From Umezawaea sp049997955 (GTDB taxonomy: Bacteria; Actinomycetota; Actinomycetes; Mycobacteriales; Pseudonocardiaceae), in assembly GCA_049997955.1 (NCBI GenBank), contig JAEBDY010000007.1, positions 434,001 to 498,000 of the forward strand: a stretch of 64,000 bases of DNA. Reading direction: 5' to 3'. The notes beneath the pieces were generated by a model. That model searched no databases. It was not told the DNA's origin and was given only the letters and a program-made list of their open reading frames with translations. Below, one piece after another: positions 24,189-32,127 of this stretch. A program made the translations under genes and the position numbers. Within the stretch, counting starts at the first letter, position 1. Every line of letters begins with the position of its first letter.

Positions 24189-24938
24189 ATGACCGAGGAG
24201 ATCGACCTGCCCGCCCAGGTGACCCTGCTGTGGGGGTTGCGGGAGCCGACGCGGCGCGGGCGGAAACCGTCGCTCACGGTCGCCGACATCACCCGCGCCG
24301 CGGTCGAGCTCGCGGACGCCGAAGGGCTCGGCGCGGTGTCCATGGCGAAGGTCGCCGAACGGCTCGGCAACTCCACGATGGCGCTCTACCGGTACGTGGC
24401 GAGCAAGCGCGACCTGCTGCTGCTCATGGCCGACTCGGCGATCGGGTCCGCACCCGCGCTGCCGGGGGGCCTGGACTGGCGGGACGCGTTGACGCTGTGG
24501 GTGCGCGGTGTGCTCCGCGTCCTGCACGCGCATCCGTGGGTCGTCCGGCTCCCCATCAGCGGGCCGCCGCTGGGGCCGAACAACCTGTCGTGGTTCGACA
24601 GCGCTCTGGGAGCGCTCGGGGACACCGGGCTGACCGAGGAGGAGAAGGTCGGCGTGGTCATGGGGTTGCTGACCTACGTGCAGGGCGAGGCGCGGATGAG
24701 CATCGACCTGGCCGCCGGCTACCACGAGAACCCGGAGGCGTTCGGGCGCCAGTACGGGCTGGCGCTGGCCACCGTGGTCGACCCCCGGCGGTTCCCGGCG
24801 TTGAGCGAGGTGGTCGCCTCCGGCGTGTTCGACAGCGACATGGCCTACGACGAGGAGGTCGACGGGATGTTCGGGCTGACCCTCTACCTGGACGGCGTGG
24901 AGGCCCTCATCGCGCGTGCGAAGGCGGGCAGGGGGTAA
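24189..24938 (+). CDS. TetR-family regulator of the ABC exporter
   Basis: A 249-residue repressor. The helix-turn-helix is set in from the N-terminus (SLTVADITRAAVELADAEGLGAVSM and LGNSTMALYRYVASKRDLL), and the C-terminal region matches TetR_C drug-sensing domains (HPWVVRLPISGPPLGPN, MGLLTYVQGEAR). ATG 24189 has GGGAGCGG upstream; a TAGACT -10-like hexamer at 24162-24167 gives a short leader. It is divergent from the DrrAB-like exporter, with the doubled GCGTA-N5-TACGC operator between, so it very probably represses the exporter and itself. The ligand, perhaps an aminoglycoside-, anthracycline- or peptide-type drug, is unknown. Confidence 0.9.
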   Translation: MTEEIDLPAQVTLLWGLREPTRRGRKPSLTVADITRAAVELADAEGLGAVSMAKVAERLGNSTMALYRYVASKRDLLLLMADSAIGSAPALPGGLDWRDALTLWVRGVLRVLHAHPWVVRLPISGPPLGPNNLSWFDSALGALGDTGLTEEEKVGVVMGLLTYVQGEARMSIDLAAGYHENPEAFGRQYGLALATVVDPRRFPALSEVVASGVFDSDMAYDEEVDGMFGLTLYLDGVEALIARAKAGRG

Positions 24939-25106
24939 CGCCGAGGACACGGTTTCCCCAACGGTCCGGTACGGACGCGGCCGTGACGCGCATTTTCCCC
25001 ACCACGTCGATTTCGATGGTGGGAACACGTATTTGTCACCCGTCCGGACGCTCTATGTCTGGTGGTTGGTCATTGCCGGTCGTCGAGGAAGTGATGGGGG
25101 CCTGGG

Positions 25107-25976
25107 ATGAGCGTCGCGGTCCACGGTTCATTCGGGTCCACGGGGCCGATCGACACGGCGTCGGACCGCTTCGCGGGCCTCCTGGCGGGCGATGACCGGC
25201 CGGGGGTGCGGGTGGTGGCGGTGTCCGACCGGTCCGACCTCGGGCGGACGCGGCTGCTCGACGCCTACGCGCTGCTGGCGGGCGGGCACGAGCTGCCGGT
25301 GATCCGGGGGCGGGCGGGGGAGCGGGGCCTGCCCTACGGGATCTTCGCGAACGCGTTCGAGCACGCGGACGCCACCCCGGAGGCGTTCACCGAACTGGAG
25401 CAGGACGCGAACCTGCTGCTGCGCGGGCTGTTCCGGTCGCTGCGCGCGGACGGGTGGGCGCGGGAGGCGCTGGGCGTGCCCGACGCCGAGCACCACCGGC
25501 TGCACCGGGCCGTGACCGCGGTGCTGGACGCCATGTCCGGGCCCGCCGGGGCCGTGGTGCTGCTCGACGACGTCCACGACGCCGATCCGGCGTCGATCGC
25601 GCTGCTCGACCACCTCGTCCGGCGCGGGCCGCGCACCCCGATCGTGCTGGTGGTGGCGTACGACCCGAACCGGACCCCGGCGGCGCTGGCCGACGTCCTC
25701 GCCGAAGCCGAGCGGAACCGGGCCGACGACCCGATCGCGCCCGTGGTGAGGCTGCTGGACGTGCCGCGCGACGGCGGCGACCACCGCCTGACCCAGCGGG
25801 AGTTCACCGTGCTGTCGGTGCTCGCCGAGGGCCTCACCGCCGACGCGATCGCCCGCAGGCTCGACATCTCGCCGCGCACCGTCCACCGGCACCTCCAGCA
25901 CCTGTACCGGAAGCTCGGCACGACGGACCGGCTCGCCACCGTGCTGCGCGCCAAGTCCCTCGGCCTCGTGCCCTGA
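25107..25976 (+). CDS. short LuxR-type regulator with degenerate ATPase domain
   Basis: A 289-residue protein built like a miniature LAL regulator. Residues about 20-200 resemble the AAA/STAND ATPase of large LuxR regulators, with a Walker B-like VVLLDDVHDADPAS near 155. The P-loop position reads VAVSDRSDLGRTRLLDAY with no GxxGxGKT/S, so nucleotide binding is doubtful. The C-terminus is a full LuxR helix-turn-helix (LTQREFTVLSVLAEGLTADAIARRLDISPRTVHRHLQHLYRKLG). LAL proteins usually exceed 850 residues. No partner gene is obvious; it converges closely on the SDR gene. Regulatory target unknown. Confidence 0.78.
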   Translation: MSVAVHGSFGSTGPIDTASDRFAGLLAGDDRPGVRVVAVSDRSDLGRTRLLDAYALLAGGHELPVIRGRAGERGLPYGIFANAFEHADATPEAFTELEQDANLLLRGLFRSLRADGWAREALGVPDAEHHRLHRAVTAVLDAMSGPAGAVVLLDDVHDADPASIALLDHLVRRGPRTPIVLVVAYDPNRTPAALADVLAEAERNRADDPIAPVVRLLDVPRDGGDHRLTQREFTVLSVLAEGLTADAIARRLDISPRTVHRHLQHLYRKLGTTDRLATVLRAKSLGLVP

Positions 25977-25985
25977 GCCCGCGCG

Positions 25986-26834
25986 TCAGAGCCGCCAGCG
26001 GTCCCGACCGGGAGGTTCGGCGGTGGCGCGCAGCTCGTCGTCGAACGCGCGGGCGACGTCCTCCACCGACCAGTCGTCGCGGACCAGCACCGGTTCCTTC
26101 ACCGCCATCTGGCGCACCAGCACGAGCTTGCCGTCGACCAGCCGGACCAGCTGCCCGGTGATCCCGGCGGAGAGGTCGCTGAGCAGGTAGGTCACCACCG
26201 GCGCCATCCGCTCCGGCGTCTGGGCGGGATCGCTGATCCGCGCCGCCCTCGGGTCCGAGTCCATCATCGGCGTCCACGCCAGCGGGCAGAACGCGTTGAC
26301 CCGCACCCCGTGCTCGGCGAGCGCCGCGGCCCACGAGAACGTCATCGCCGCGACCGCGCCCTTGGACGCCGAGTACGCGGTCGCGCCCGCCCGGCCGAGC
26401 ATCGCGCCCGACGCCACGGTGACGATCACCCCGCCGCCTTGGGCGTGCATCGCCTTCGCCGCGGCCGACCCGCAGAACATCGTCCCCAGCACGTTGACCT
26501 CGATCACCGCCCGCATCCGGTCCGGGTCCTCGGTCCACGGGTCGGCGAAGTCCGCCAGCCCCGCGTTGGCGACCAGCCCGTCGATCGCCCCGAACTCGGC
26601 CGCGCACTGCTCGACGAGCGCCGTCGCCCGGTCGGCGTCGGCCACGGAGTCGCCGTTGGCGACCGCCCGGCCACCGGCCTCCCGGATCTCCGACACGACT
26701 TCCTCGGCCGACTCCCCGTCCACGTCGTTCACGACGACGGAGGCCCCCGCCTCCGCCGCGTGCAGCGCGTACGCCCGCCCCAGACCCCGCCCGGCCCCGG
26801 TGACGACCACGGCCTTCCCCTTGAGCACTCCCAT
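25986..26834 (-). CDS. SDR-family oxidoreductase
   Basis: A 282-residue short-chain dehydrogenase/reductase. The NAD(P) site GAGRGLGRAYALHAA, the NDVDG acidic residue after strand 2, the NAG motif (VANAGLADF), and the catalytic Ser/Tyr/Lys in VASGAMLGRAGATAYSASKGA are intact. The last 60 residues (DGKLVLVRQMAVKEPVLVRDDWSVEDVARAF) extend beyond the minimal fold, as in the SDR domains of HSD-like enzymes. ATG start at 26834. It stands alone, converging on the mini-LuxR gene and divergent from the coiled-coil protein. Substrate unknown. Confidence 0.9.
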   Translation of the reverse strand: MGVLKGKAVVVTGAGRGLGRAYALHAAEAGASVVVNDVDGESAEEVVSEIREAGGRAVANGDSVADADRATALVEQCAAEFGAIDGLVANAGLADFADPWTEDPDRMRAVIEVNVLGTMFCGSAAAKAMHAQGGGVIVTVASGAMLGRAGATAYSASKGAVAAMTFSWAAALAEHGVRVNAFCPLAWTPMMDSDPRAARISDPAQTPERMAPVVTYLLSDLSAGITGQLVRLVDGKLVLVRQMAVKEPVLVRDDWSVEDVARAFDDELRATAEPPGRDRWRL

Positions 26835-26946
26835 CCGCCCAGTGTGGCGACTGACCGCGTTCTGTCCAGGAAACGACCCGGAAGCGCGGTTCCGGCCGTG
26901 GCAAAGTTGATCGCGGTCATTCGACTACGACAAAGGGTTGGCAATC

Positions 26947-27795
26947 ATGACGATGCTGTCGCGCGCGGTGCGGGGAATCCTCCGAGGCCGGTACCGGGTC
27001 GACCGAAAACCAGGCCCCGAGCCGGACCGAAGACACGTCGAGGTCCCCGTGCCGGAGGCGGTGCTCGAACCGGCCCCCTCGCGCGAACCGACGGAACTCG
27101 AGGAACTGCTGGTCATGGCCGACGCCGAACTGGCCGAGAAGCAGGAGGAGCTCGACGAGCTCGACCGCAGGTACCAGGAGGCCGTCGAGGGCCAGTGCAG
27201 GCTGGAAGAGGAGAACAACCGGCTGCGCGGACGGCTGACCACCGTCTACCGAGGACTGTCGCCCGAGGACGCTGCCCCGACGTGCGCGCCGCCCGCGAGC
27301 GCCGACTCGCCGTCCCACGCGGCGGCCCTGGCGCGCAGGCACCTCTCCGACCACCTCTGGTTCCCACCCGAGGCGTGCGTGGGCCTGGACAAGATCGACA
27401 ACATGCCCGAGTCCCGCACGTGGGGCGAGAACGCGTGGCGCGGCTTCCTCGCCCTGCACGCCTACGGCGAAGCGCTCGCGGGTGAGGAGAACCCCGGCAA
27501 CTTCCGCGCGTGGTGCGAGAACTCCCACCACCGGCACGTGTGGCCGTCGAACGCGAAGAAGCTCGCGATGAGCGAGAGCAAGACCGTCGGCAGGTCGGGC
27601 CGGATGAGCGCGAAGCGCATGTTCCCGGTGGACCCGGAGTACGACCCCGCAGGCGAGGTCTTCATGGAGGCCCACCTGAAGATCGGCGTCGGCCGCGGCA
27701 CCCTGCTGCCCCGCGTGTACTTCGTCGCCGACCGCGGGACCGCCAAGGTGTACGTCGGCTACTTCGGCCCGCACGTGCCGAACACCCTCACGTAG
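26947..27795 (+). CDS. coiled-coil protein with conserved actinobacterial C-terminal domain
   Basis: A 282-residue protein of unknown function. Residues about 35-100 form a strong heptad coiled coil (ELEELLVMADAELAEKQEEL through RLEEENNRLRGRL). From about 150 follows a compact domain with RGFLALHAYGEALAG, FRAWCENS, KLAMSESKTVGRSGR and FMEAHLKIGVG, then LPRVYFVADRGTAKVYVGYFGPH. That domain recurs in many actinomycete hypothetical proteins, from memory. ATG 26947 is chosen with AAAGGG nine bases upstream; TTG 26938 is less likely. It stands alone, divergent from the SDR and followed by a palindrome. The architecture suggests an oligomeric sensor or effector, but no function can be assigned. Confidence 0.7.
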   Translation: MTMLSRAVRGILRGRYRVDRKPGPEPDRRHVEVPVPEAVLEPAPSREPTELEELLVMADAELAEKQEELDELDRRYQEAVEGQCRLEEENNRLRGRLTTVYRGLSPEDAAPTCAPPASADSPSHAAALARRHLSDHLWFPPEACVGLDKIDNMPESRTWGENAWRGFLALHAYGEALAGEENPGNFRAWCENSHHRHVWPSNAKKLAMSESKTVGRSGRMSAKRMFPVDPEYDPAGEVFMEAHLKIGVGRGTLLPRVYFVADRGTAKVYVGYFGPHVPNTLT

Positions 27796-27825
27796 GCGGC
27801 GCGGCCCGGTGGAGAGCCAGGTGGT

Positions 27826-27880
27826 GCCAACTTGAGCCAATATGGCTCGCTTTGGCGTCACGGATGTGCCATCATGGCAC
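27826..27880. promoter_or_regulatory. two GCCA-N3-TGGC palindromes upstream of the P450
   Basis: First: GAGCCA-ATA-TGGCTC at 27834-27848, nested concentrically inside GCCAA (27826) / TTGGC (27852-27856). Second: GTGCCA-TCA-TGGCAC at 27866-27880. Centres are 32 bp apart. They could be operators of the P450 gene starting at 27967; the first could also be a transcription-ending hairpin of the preceding gene. Confidence 0.6.
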
Positions 27881-27966
27881 CACGGACCTGGTCCGCGGTG
27901 TGGGTGGCCTCGGCCGCGAACTCGCGGTGACCAGGCCGTCGCGCATCCACCACGAGAGGAAATCCG

Positions 27967-29190
27967 ATGAGTCAACCGGTTCCCGTCCCGCAGGGCCTGC
28001 CCGTGGAGCGCGATGCGGGGCCCTTCGACCCGCCGCGCGACATCACCCGGCTGCGCGACGCCCGTCCGGTCAGCCCCCTGGCCTTCCCCGACGGTCACGA
28101 GGGCTGGATCGTCACCGGCTACGACGCGGTCCGCAGGCTCATGGCCGACACCCGCTTCAGCTCCCGCCAGGACATCGGCCCCCTCCACGTGCCGTTCGAG
28201 GTCCCCGGCATGCCCGCCGCCGAACCGTCCCCGCAGATCCCCGGCGTGTTCATCGCCATGGACCCGCCGGACCACACCCGGCTGCGGCGCATGCTCACCG
28301 GCGCCTTCACCGTCAAGCGCATGAACCAGCTCGAAGCGCACATCGTCGACATCGTCGAGCGGCGACTGGACGAGATGGCGAGCCTGGCCCCGCCGGTCGA
28401 CCTGGTCCAGGAGTTCGCGCTGCCGGTGCCCTCGCTGGTGATCTGCGAACTGCTCGGCGTCCCCTACTCCGACCGGGAGGGCTTCCAGCGCGACTCCGCC
28501 CAGTTCCTGGTCAAGGACCAGCCGATCGAGGAGAAGATCGCCGCGTACACCGGCCTGACCACGTTCCTGGCCGAGCTGGTCACGAGCAAGCGCGCGGCCC
28601 CCGACGAGGACATCCTGTCCGACCTGGCCCGCAACGACGACCTCACCATCGAGGAGCTGACGGGGATCGCCTTCCTGCTGCTGCTCGCGGGCCACGAGAC
28701 GACCGCCAACATGCTGGCGCTGGGCACCTTCGCGCTCCTGGAGCACCCCGAGCAGATGGCCGCACTGCGCGCCGACCCGGACCTGATGCCCGGTGCCGTC
28801 GAGGAACTCCTGCGCTACCTGTCCATCGCCGACATCTTCTACCGCTACGCGACGGAGGACATCGAGCTCGGTGGCGAGACGATCGGCAAGGGGTCGACGG
28901 TCCTCGTCTCGCTGCTGGCCGCCAACCACGACCCCCTGCGCTTCGACGACCCCGACACCCTGGACGTCCACCGCAACGCCCGCGGTCACCTGTCCTTCGG
29001 CCACGGCATCCACCAGTGCCTCGGCCAGCAACTGGCCCGCCTGGAGATGCGCGCCGGGTTCGCCGGACTGCTGCGCCGCTTCCCGACCCTCCAGCTCGCG
29101 ATCCCCGCTGGCGACGTGAGGCTCAAGACCGACATGAACATCTACGGCGTCCACGACCTACCGGTCACCTGGGCGGAAACGGCTCGGTAG
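27967..29190 (+). CDS. cytochrome P450 (CYP107-like)
   Basis: A soluble 407-residue bacterial P450. It has the I-helix oxygen-activation motif LLLAGHETTAN near 241, the K-helix E-x-x-R in VEELLRYL near 279-282, and the heme loop FGHGIHQCLGQQLAR with the axial Cys at 351. It needs a ferredoxin and reductase encoded elsewhere; none is next to it. Lineage wording (FSSRQDIGP, AMDPPDHTRLRRML) resembles CYP107-type tailoring hydroxylases. ATG 27967 follows CGAGAGGAAATCCG, a good binding site. Two palindromes upstream may control it. Substrate unknown; a role in natural-product or xenobiotic oxidation is inference. Confidence 0.93.
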   Translation: MSQPVPVPQGLPVERDAGPFDPPRDITRLRDARPVSPLAFPDGHEGWIVTGYDAVRRLMADTRFSSRQDIGPLHVPFEVPGMPAAEPSPQIPGVFIAMDPPDHTRLRRMLTGAFTVKRMNQLEAHIVDIVERRLDEMASLAPPVDLVQEFALPVPSLVICELLGVPYSDREGFQRDSAQFLVKDQPIEEKIAAYTGLTTFLAELVTSKRAAPDEDILSDLARNDDLTIEELTGIAFLLLLAGHETTANMLALGTFALLEHPEQMAALRADPDLMPGAVEELLRYLSIADIFYRYATEDIELGGETIGKGSTVLVSLLAANHDPLRFDDPDTLDVHRNARGHLSFGHGIHQCLGQQLARLEMRAGFAGLLRRFPTLQLAIPAGDVRLKTDMNIYGVHDLPVTWAETAR

Positions 29191-29307
29191 CACCGTTGAC
29201 CGGGCCTGGCGGGCGAACCGGTCGACCTTTCGCGGGAACTCCGGCACCGTGCGGTACGACTACCCACGGGATGCTGTGCACCGACCGGACCACGAAGGGC
29301 TCACCAG

Positions 29308-29886
29308 ATGAACCTCCGACGCCTTGGCGCCGCTCTGCTGCTCACCGGCCTGGCACTGGCGGGCACGGCCACGCCCGCGTCCGCGCACGCCGAACTCCTG
29401 GGCAGCGACCCGGCCACAGGGGTTTTGCTGTCCGAGGCGCCGAAGCAGATCGTGCTGACCTTCAGCGAAGCGGTGGGCCTGCCCGCGAACCCGATCTCCG
29501 TGACCGGGCCGGACGGCTCGACGTGGAAGATCGGCCAGGTGACCGCCGCGGGCCCCGTGATCACCGTCCCGGTGGAGGCCACCGGCCCCGCGGGCGAGTA
29601 CGTGGTCGACTACAAGGTGATCTCCGCCGACGGTGACGAGATCGGCGACAAGCTCCGCTTCGCCCTGGCCACCGCCGCGACCCCGAGCACGACCTCCGCC
29701 GCGCCCACCACCACGACCACCACCGCACCCACGACGACGAGCGCCTCCGCCGCCCCGTCGGCGTCCAGCGCGCCCGCGGACGACGACGGCGGCATCCCGC
29801 TGGTGGCGTGGATCCTCGGCGCGGTCGTCCTGGCGGGCGCGGGCGCGTTCGCGGGCCTGCGCCTCGGGAAGTCGAAGGCGGGGTGA
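29308..29886 (+). CDS. CopC-domain copper-binding membrane-anchored protein
   Basis: A 192-residue exported protein. The signal peptide ends at ASAHAEL, so His becomes residue 1 of the mature form, as in CopC/YobA proteins where the N-terminal His binds Cu(II). The beta-sandwich follows (SDPATGVLLSEAPKQIVLTFSEAV, EYVVDYKVISADGDEIGDKLRF; the SADGHxV motif has Glu in place of His). A Thr/Ser/Ala-rich linker (about 132-165) and a C-terminal membrane helix anchor it outside the cell. CopD is absent next to it, unlike most copper operons. It is followed by a strong hairpin. Copper handling is the family role. Confidence 0.88.
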   Translation: MNLRRLGAALLLTGLALAGTATPASAHAELLGSDPATGVLLSEAPKQIVLTFSEAVGLPANPISVTGPDGSTWKIGQVTAAGPVITVPVEATGPAGEYVVDYKVISADGDEIGDKLRFALATAATPSTTSAAPTTTTTTAPTTTSASAAPSASSAPADDDGGIPLVAWILGAVVLAGAGAFAGLRLGKSKAG

Positions 29887-29890
29887 CCAC

Positions 29891-29925
29891 CCGTGGACTC
29901 CGCCGGGCAACGGCGGAGTCCACGG
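29891..29925 (+). terminator. hairpin terminator after copC-like gene
   Basis: Perfect 15-bp stem CCGTGGACTCCGCCG / CGGCGGAGTCCACGG with a 5-nt loop, beginning five bases after the stop. Confidence 0.85.
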
Positions 29926-29977
29926 CTTCGGGGGCTCGGGAGTCCCGGCGGCCGTTCGCCGTCGCGGGCGGCCGAGG

Positions 29978-30488
29978 TCACCTGCCCCGGTCTGCCGGGA
30001 TGTTCGCGGTGGCCGACCCGTCGGATGTCAGGATGCCCGCCGAGGTCCGCGAACCCGCCGTGATCTCGTTGTCGAGTGCGGCGTGGTCGACGGTCGCGTC
30101 GTACTCGGCCGTCTCCGAGCCGGTGGCGCCGAGCGGCTGGCAGACCTCCAGGAACGTGTACGCCTTGCGACAGCGCCAGTGCCCGCAGGGCCGCCTCCAG
30201 GACGAGTCCGCCGCGGTCGGCCAGGTCGTTCGCGCGCAGCGGCTCCGCAGGCACGACGGTGACGCGGGCCAGCCGTCCGCTCTGGTCGGTGGCGTCGATC
30301 GTCGGTTCCACCAGCAGCGCGTCCTCGTGACCGCTGAAGTCGGAGAACTCCCGGAACACGAACTTCTTCTCGAAGCCGAGGAACGTCTCCCCGGTGGGAT
30401 CCGGACGGGGGTGATCTTCGCCGGTGCCCGCGTTGTGGTGAAACGAAGTGGAGCGACGATCGACGGGTGGATCGTGGAACCGCGGCAC
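29978..30488 (-). pseudogene. frameshifted gene of unknown function
   Basis: Two adjacent frames on this strand are both clearly coding by third-position GC and join only if one base is skipped near 30170. The first reads FLGFEKKFVFREFSDFSGHE, then GGLVLEAALRALALS; the second continues KAYTFLEVCQPLGATGSETA and DNEITAGSRTSAGILTSDGS to the stop at 29978. The combined product would be about 150 residues of unrecognised family. The upstream boundary is unclear: GTG 30488 is the only start in the first frame, and the codons just after it are less coding-like. It lies directly downstream of the small membrane-protein gene. Either a recent pseudogene, a sequencing error, or a programmed shift. Confidence 0.55.
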
Positions 30489-30495
30489 GACGTGA

Positions 30496-30924
30496 TCAGC
30501 GCGGTGACACCAGCGGGTTGACCTGCCAGCGCCCGTCCTCGTTCGTCGTGGGCAGGTGGGCGGTGAGGCCGTGGTCGTCCCGCACCGCGAGGAACGTCTC
30601 CCCGTCCAGTACGACGGCCTCCACGTGCCACGTGCCGTCGTGCTGCTGCGCGACCAGGTACTCGGCGACGTCGGCGTTGTCCACGACCGGCCCGCCCAGC
30701 AGCGGTGTCAGGGCGTCGGCGTGCCCGGAGTTCAGCGCCGACCCGTACGCGCGCGCCAGGTCCTGCGGGGACGGCGCTCCCGGTGGTGGTTCGGCGTAGA
30801 TCCACAGCGCGATGAACAGGACCCACGCCAGCACCCCGCTGAACGCGAGGACCCGCAGGATCCGGGTGGTGGCCCGCGACTGCGGGCGCGGCTCCGAGCC
30901 GATGCCGTACATGGGACAGATCAT
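30496..30924 (-). CDS. small membrane-anchored protein
   Basis: A 142-residue protein with one N-terminal membrane segment (ILRVLAFSGVLAWVLFIALWIY, residues about 24-45). An extracytoplasmic part of about 95 residues follows, and its helix-then-sheet pattern (SPQDLARAYGSALNSGHADALTPLL, TWHVEAVVLDGETFLAVRDD, GRWQVNPL) resembles NTF2-like folds, though this is only a structural impression. ATG 30924 is chosen with a G-rich stretch upstream; ATG 30912 is an alternative. It sits eight bases upstream of the frameshifted gene on the same strand, so they were probably one operon. Function unknown. Confidence 0.65.
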   Translation of the reverse strand: MICPMYGIGSEPRPQSRATTRILRVLAFSGVLAWVLFIALWIYAEPPPGAPSPQDLARAYGSALNSGHADALTPLLGGPVVDNADVAEYLVAQQHDGTWHVEAVVLDGETFLAVRDDHGLTAHLPTTNEDGRWQVNPLVSPR

Positions 30925-31137
30925 CCACCCCGCCCCGGTGGACCCGGTGTGACCGGTCGCTCGCCTCGACCTCCCGACGAGGCGCTCGATAGGGGGTCGA
31001 TCAACTACGGACGGTCCATTCCGCCGCGATGGATTTCTCGTCCGGGTGGCCTTGGGCCGGAATCCGCGTCGATCCGCTCGACACGGGTAGCCCGGAGCTG
31101 GCGAGACGAACAGTCCATTCGGGAGAGAGGTTGTCCG

Positions 31138-31983
31138 ATGATCGACCAGAAATCGGTGGAGCGCCTGTACGACTGCGATGTCATCGACGCGCGGGGTGAC
31201 CGGATCGGCTCCGTCAAGCAGGTCTGGTTGGACGAGGAGAGCGGCCGACCGGTCTGGGCATCCGTCCACACCGGACTGTTCGGCATGCGGGAGAGCTTCG
31301 TCCCCATCCAGGACGCGAAGGTCGAGGACAAGCACATCACCGTGCCCGTGGAGAAGCAGAAGGTCAAGGACGCGCCGGAGGTGGACGCGTCCGGCGGCAT
31401 GCTCTCCGACGCGGAACAGGCCAACCTGTACGAGTACTACGGCATGATCCCGACCGCCAACACCGGCGACCACGACCGCCTCGGCGGTCGGACCGGGACG
31501 AACGAGCGCGCGACCGGGCAGCGGCCCGTGGACCAGCGCGCGACCGGGCGGCGCTCCGTGGACCAGCCCGCCAACGGTCGGCAGGGCCGCACCGCGGGCG
31601 AGCAGGGCATGACCCGCTCCGAGGAGCGGCTGAAGGTCGGCAAGGAGCAGGTCGAGACCGGTCGCGTCCGCCTGGTCAAGCACACGGTGACCGAGCAGCA
31701 GAACATCACCGTCCCGGTCTCCCACGAGGAGGTCCGCGTGGTGCGCGAGCCCGTCACGTCGACCGACGCGACCGTGCGCGGCAACGCCTTCCGCGACGAC
31801 GAGACCGAGGTCGTCCTGCACGAGGAGCGGCCGGTGGTCGACAAGGAGACGGTCGCGGTCGAGCGCATCGGCCTCGGCAAGGAGACCGTCACCGAGCAGC
31901 GCACCGTCAGCGGCGAGATCCGCAAGGAGCGGGTCGACGTCGTGGACGACACGAAGGGCACGCCGGACAACCGGAAGCGCTAG
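31138..31983 (+). CDS. PRC-barrel and DUF2382 (YsnF/AvaK) stress protein
   Basis: A 281-residue soluble protein. The N-terminal PRC-barrel (VERLYDCDVIDARGDRIGSVKQVW through PIQDAKVEDKHITVPV, residues about 5-80) is followed by a low-complexity linker with imperfect repeats of RATGQRPVDQ (about 115-145). The C-terminal DUF2382 domain (RSEERLKVGKEQVETGRVRLVKHTVTEQ, split here only by its own length, to RTVSGEIRKERVDV) carries the family's charged beta repeats. Such proteins are induced by general stress in actinobacteria; the mechanism is not known. ATG 31138 has GGGAGAGAGG upstream. It ends at a very strong hairpin and converges on the PNPOx gene. Confidence 0.87.
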   Translation: MIDQKSVERLYDCDVIDARGDRIGSVKQVWLDEESGRPVWASVHTGLFGMRESFVPIQDAKVEDKHITVPVEKQKVKDAPEVDASGGMLSDAEQANLYEYYGMIPTANTGDHDRLGGRTGTNERATGQRPVDQRATGRRSVDQPANGRQGRTAGEQGMTRSEERLKVGKEQVETGRVRLVKHTVTEQQNITVPVSHEEVRVVREPVTSTDATVRGNAFRDDETEVVLHEERPVVDKETVAVERIGLGKETVTEQRTVSGEIRKERVDVVDDTKGTPDNRKR

Positions 31984-31986
31984 GAC

Positions 31987-32027
31987 CACGGTGCGGGCGG
32001 GGGAGTCGAACCCCCGCCCGCACCGTG
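31987..32027 (+). terminator. very strong hairpin terminator
   Basis: Perfect 17-bp stem CACGGTGCGGGCGGGGG (31987-32003) / CCCCCGCCCGCACCGTG (32011-32027) with 7-nt loop agtcgaa, four bases after the PRC-barrel gene. On the minus strand the loop reads ttcgact, by chance like a tRNA T-loop. Confidence 0.85.
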
Positions 32028-32066
32028 CCGGAGACCGCCCGAGTGGACCCGAGACCACGGGCGGTG

Positions 32067-32110
32067 AGTTGTGGTCGGGGCGAAGCCCGCTGCCCGCCCC
32101 GACCGCAACT
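32067..32110. terminator. second hairpin in the convergent spacer
   Basis: Stem AGTTGTGGTCGGGGC (32067-32081) / GCCCCGACCGCAACT (32096-32110), 15 bp with one G-U pair and a 14-nt loop. A smaller stem, ACCGCCCG (32034-32041) / CGGGCGGT (32058-32065), precedes it. Probably end signals for the converging genes. Confidence 0.6.
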
Positions 32111-32127
32111 CCTCCAAGATCGACCGC

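Noticed and set aside
31987..32027. On the minus strand the hairpin loop ttcgact flanked by G/C pairs looks like a tRNA T-arm.
   Set aside because: The stem is 17 bp, far longer than a T-arm, and no acceptor, D or anticodon arms are nearby. It is best read as a terminator.
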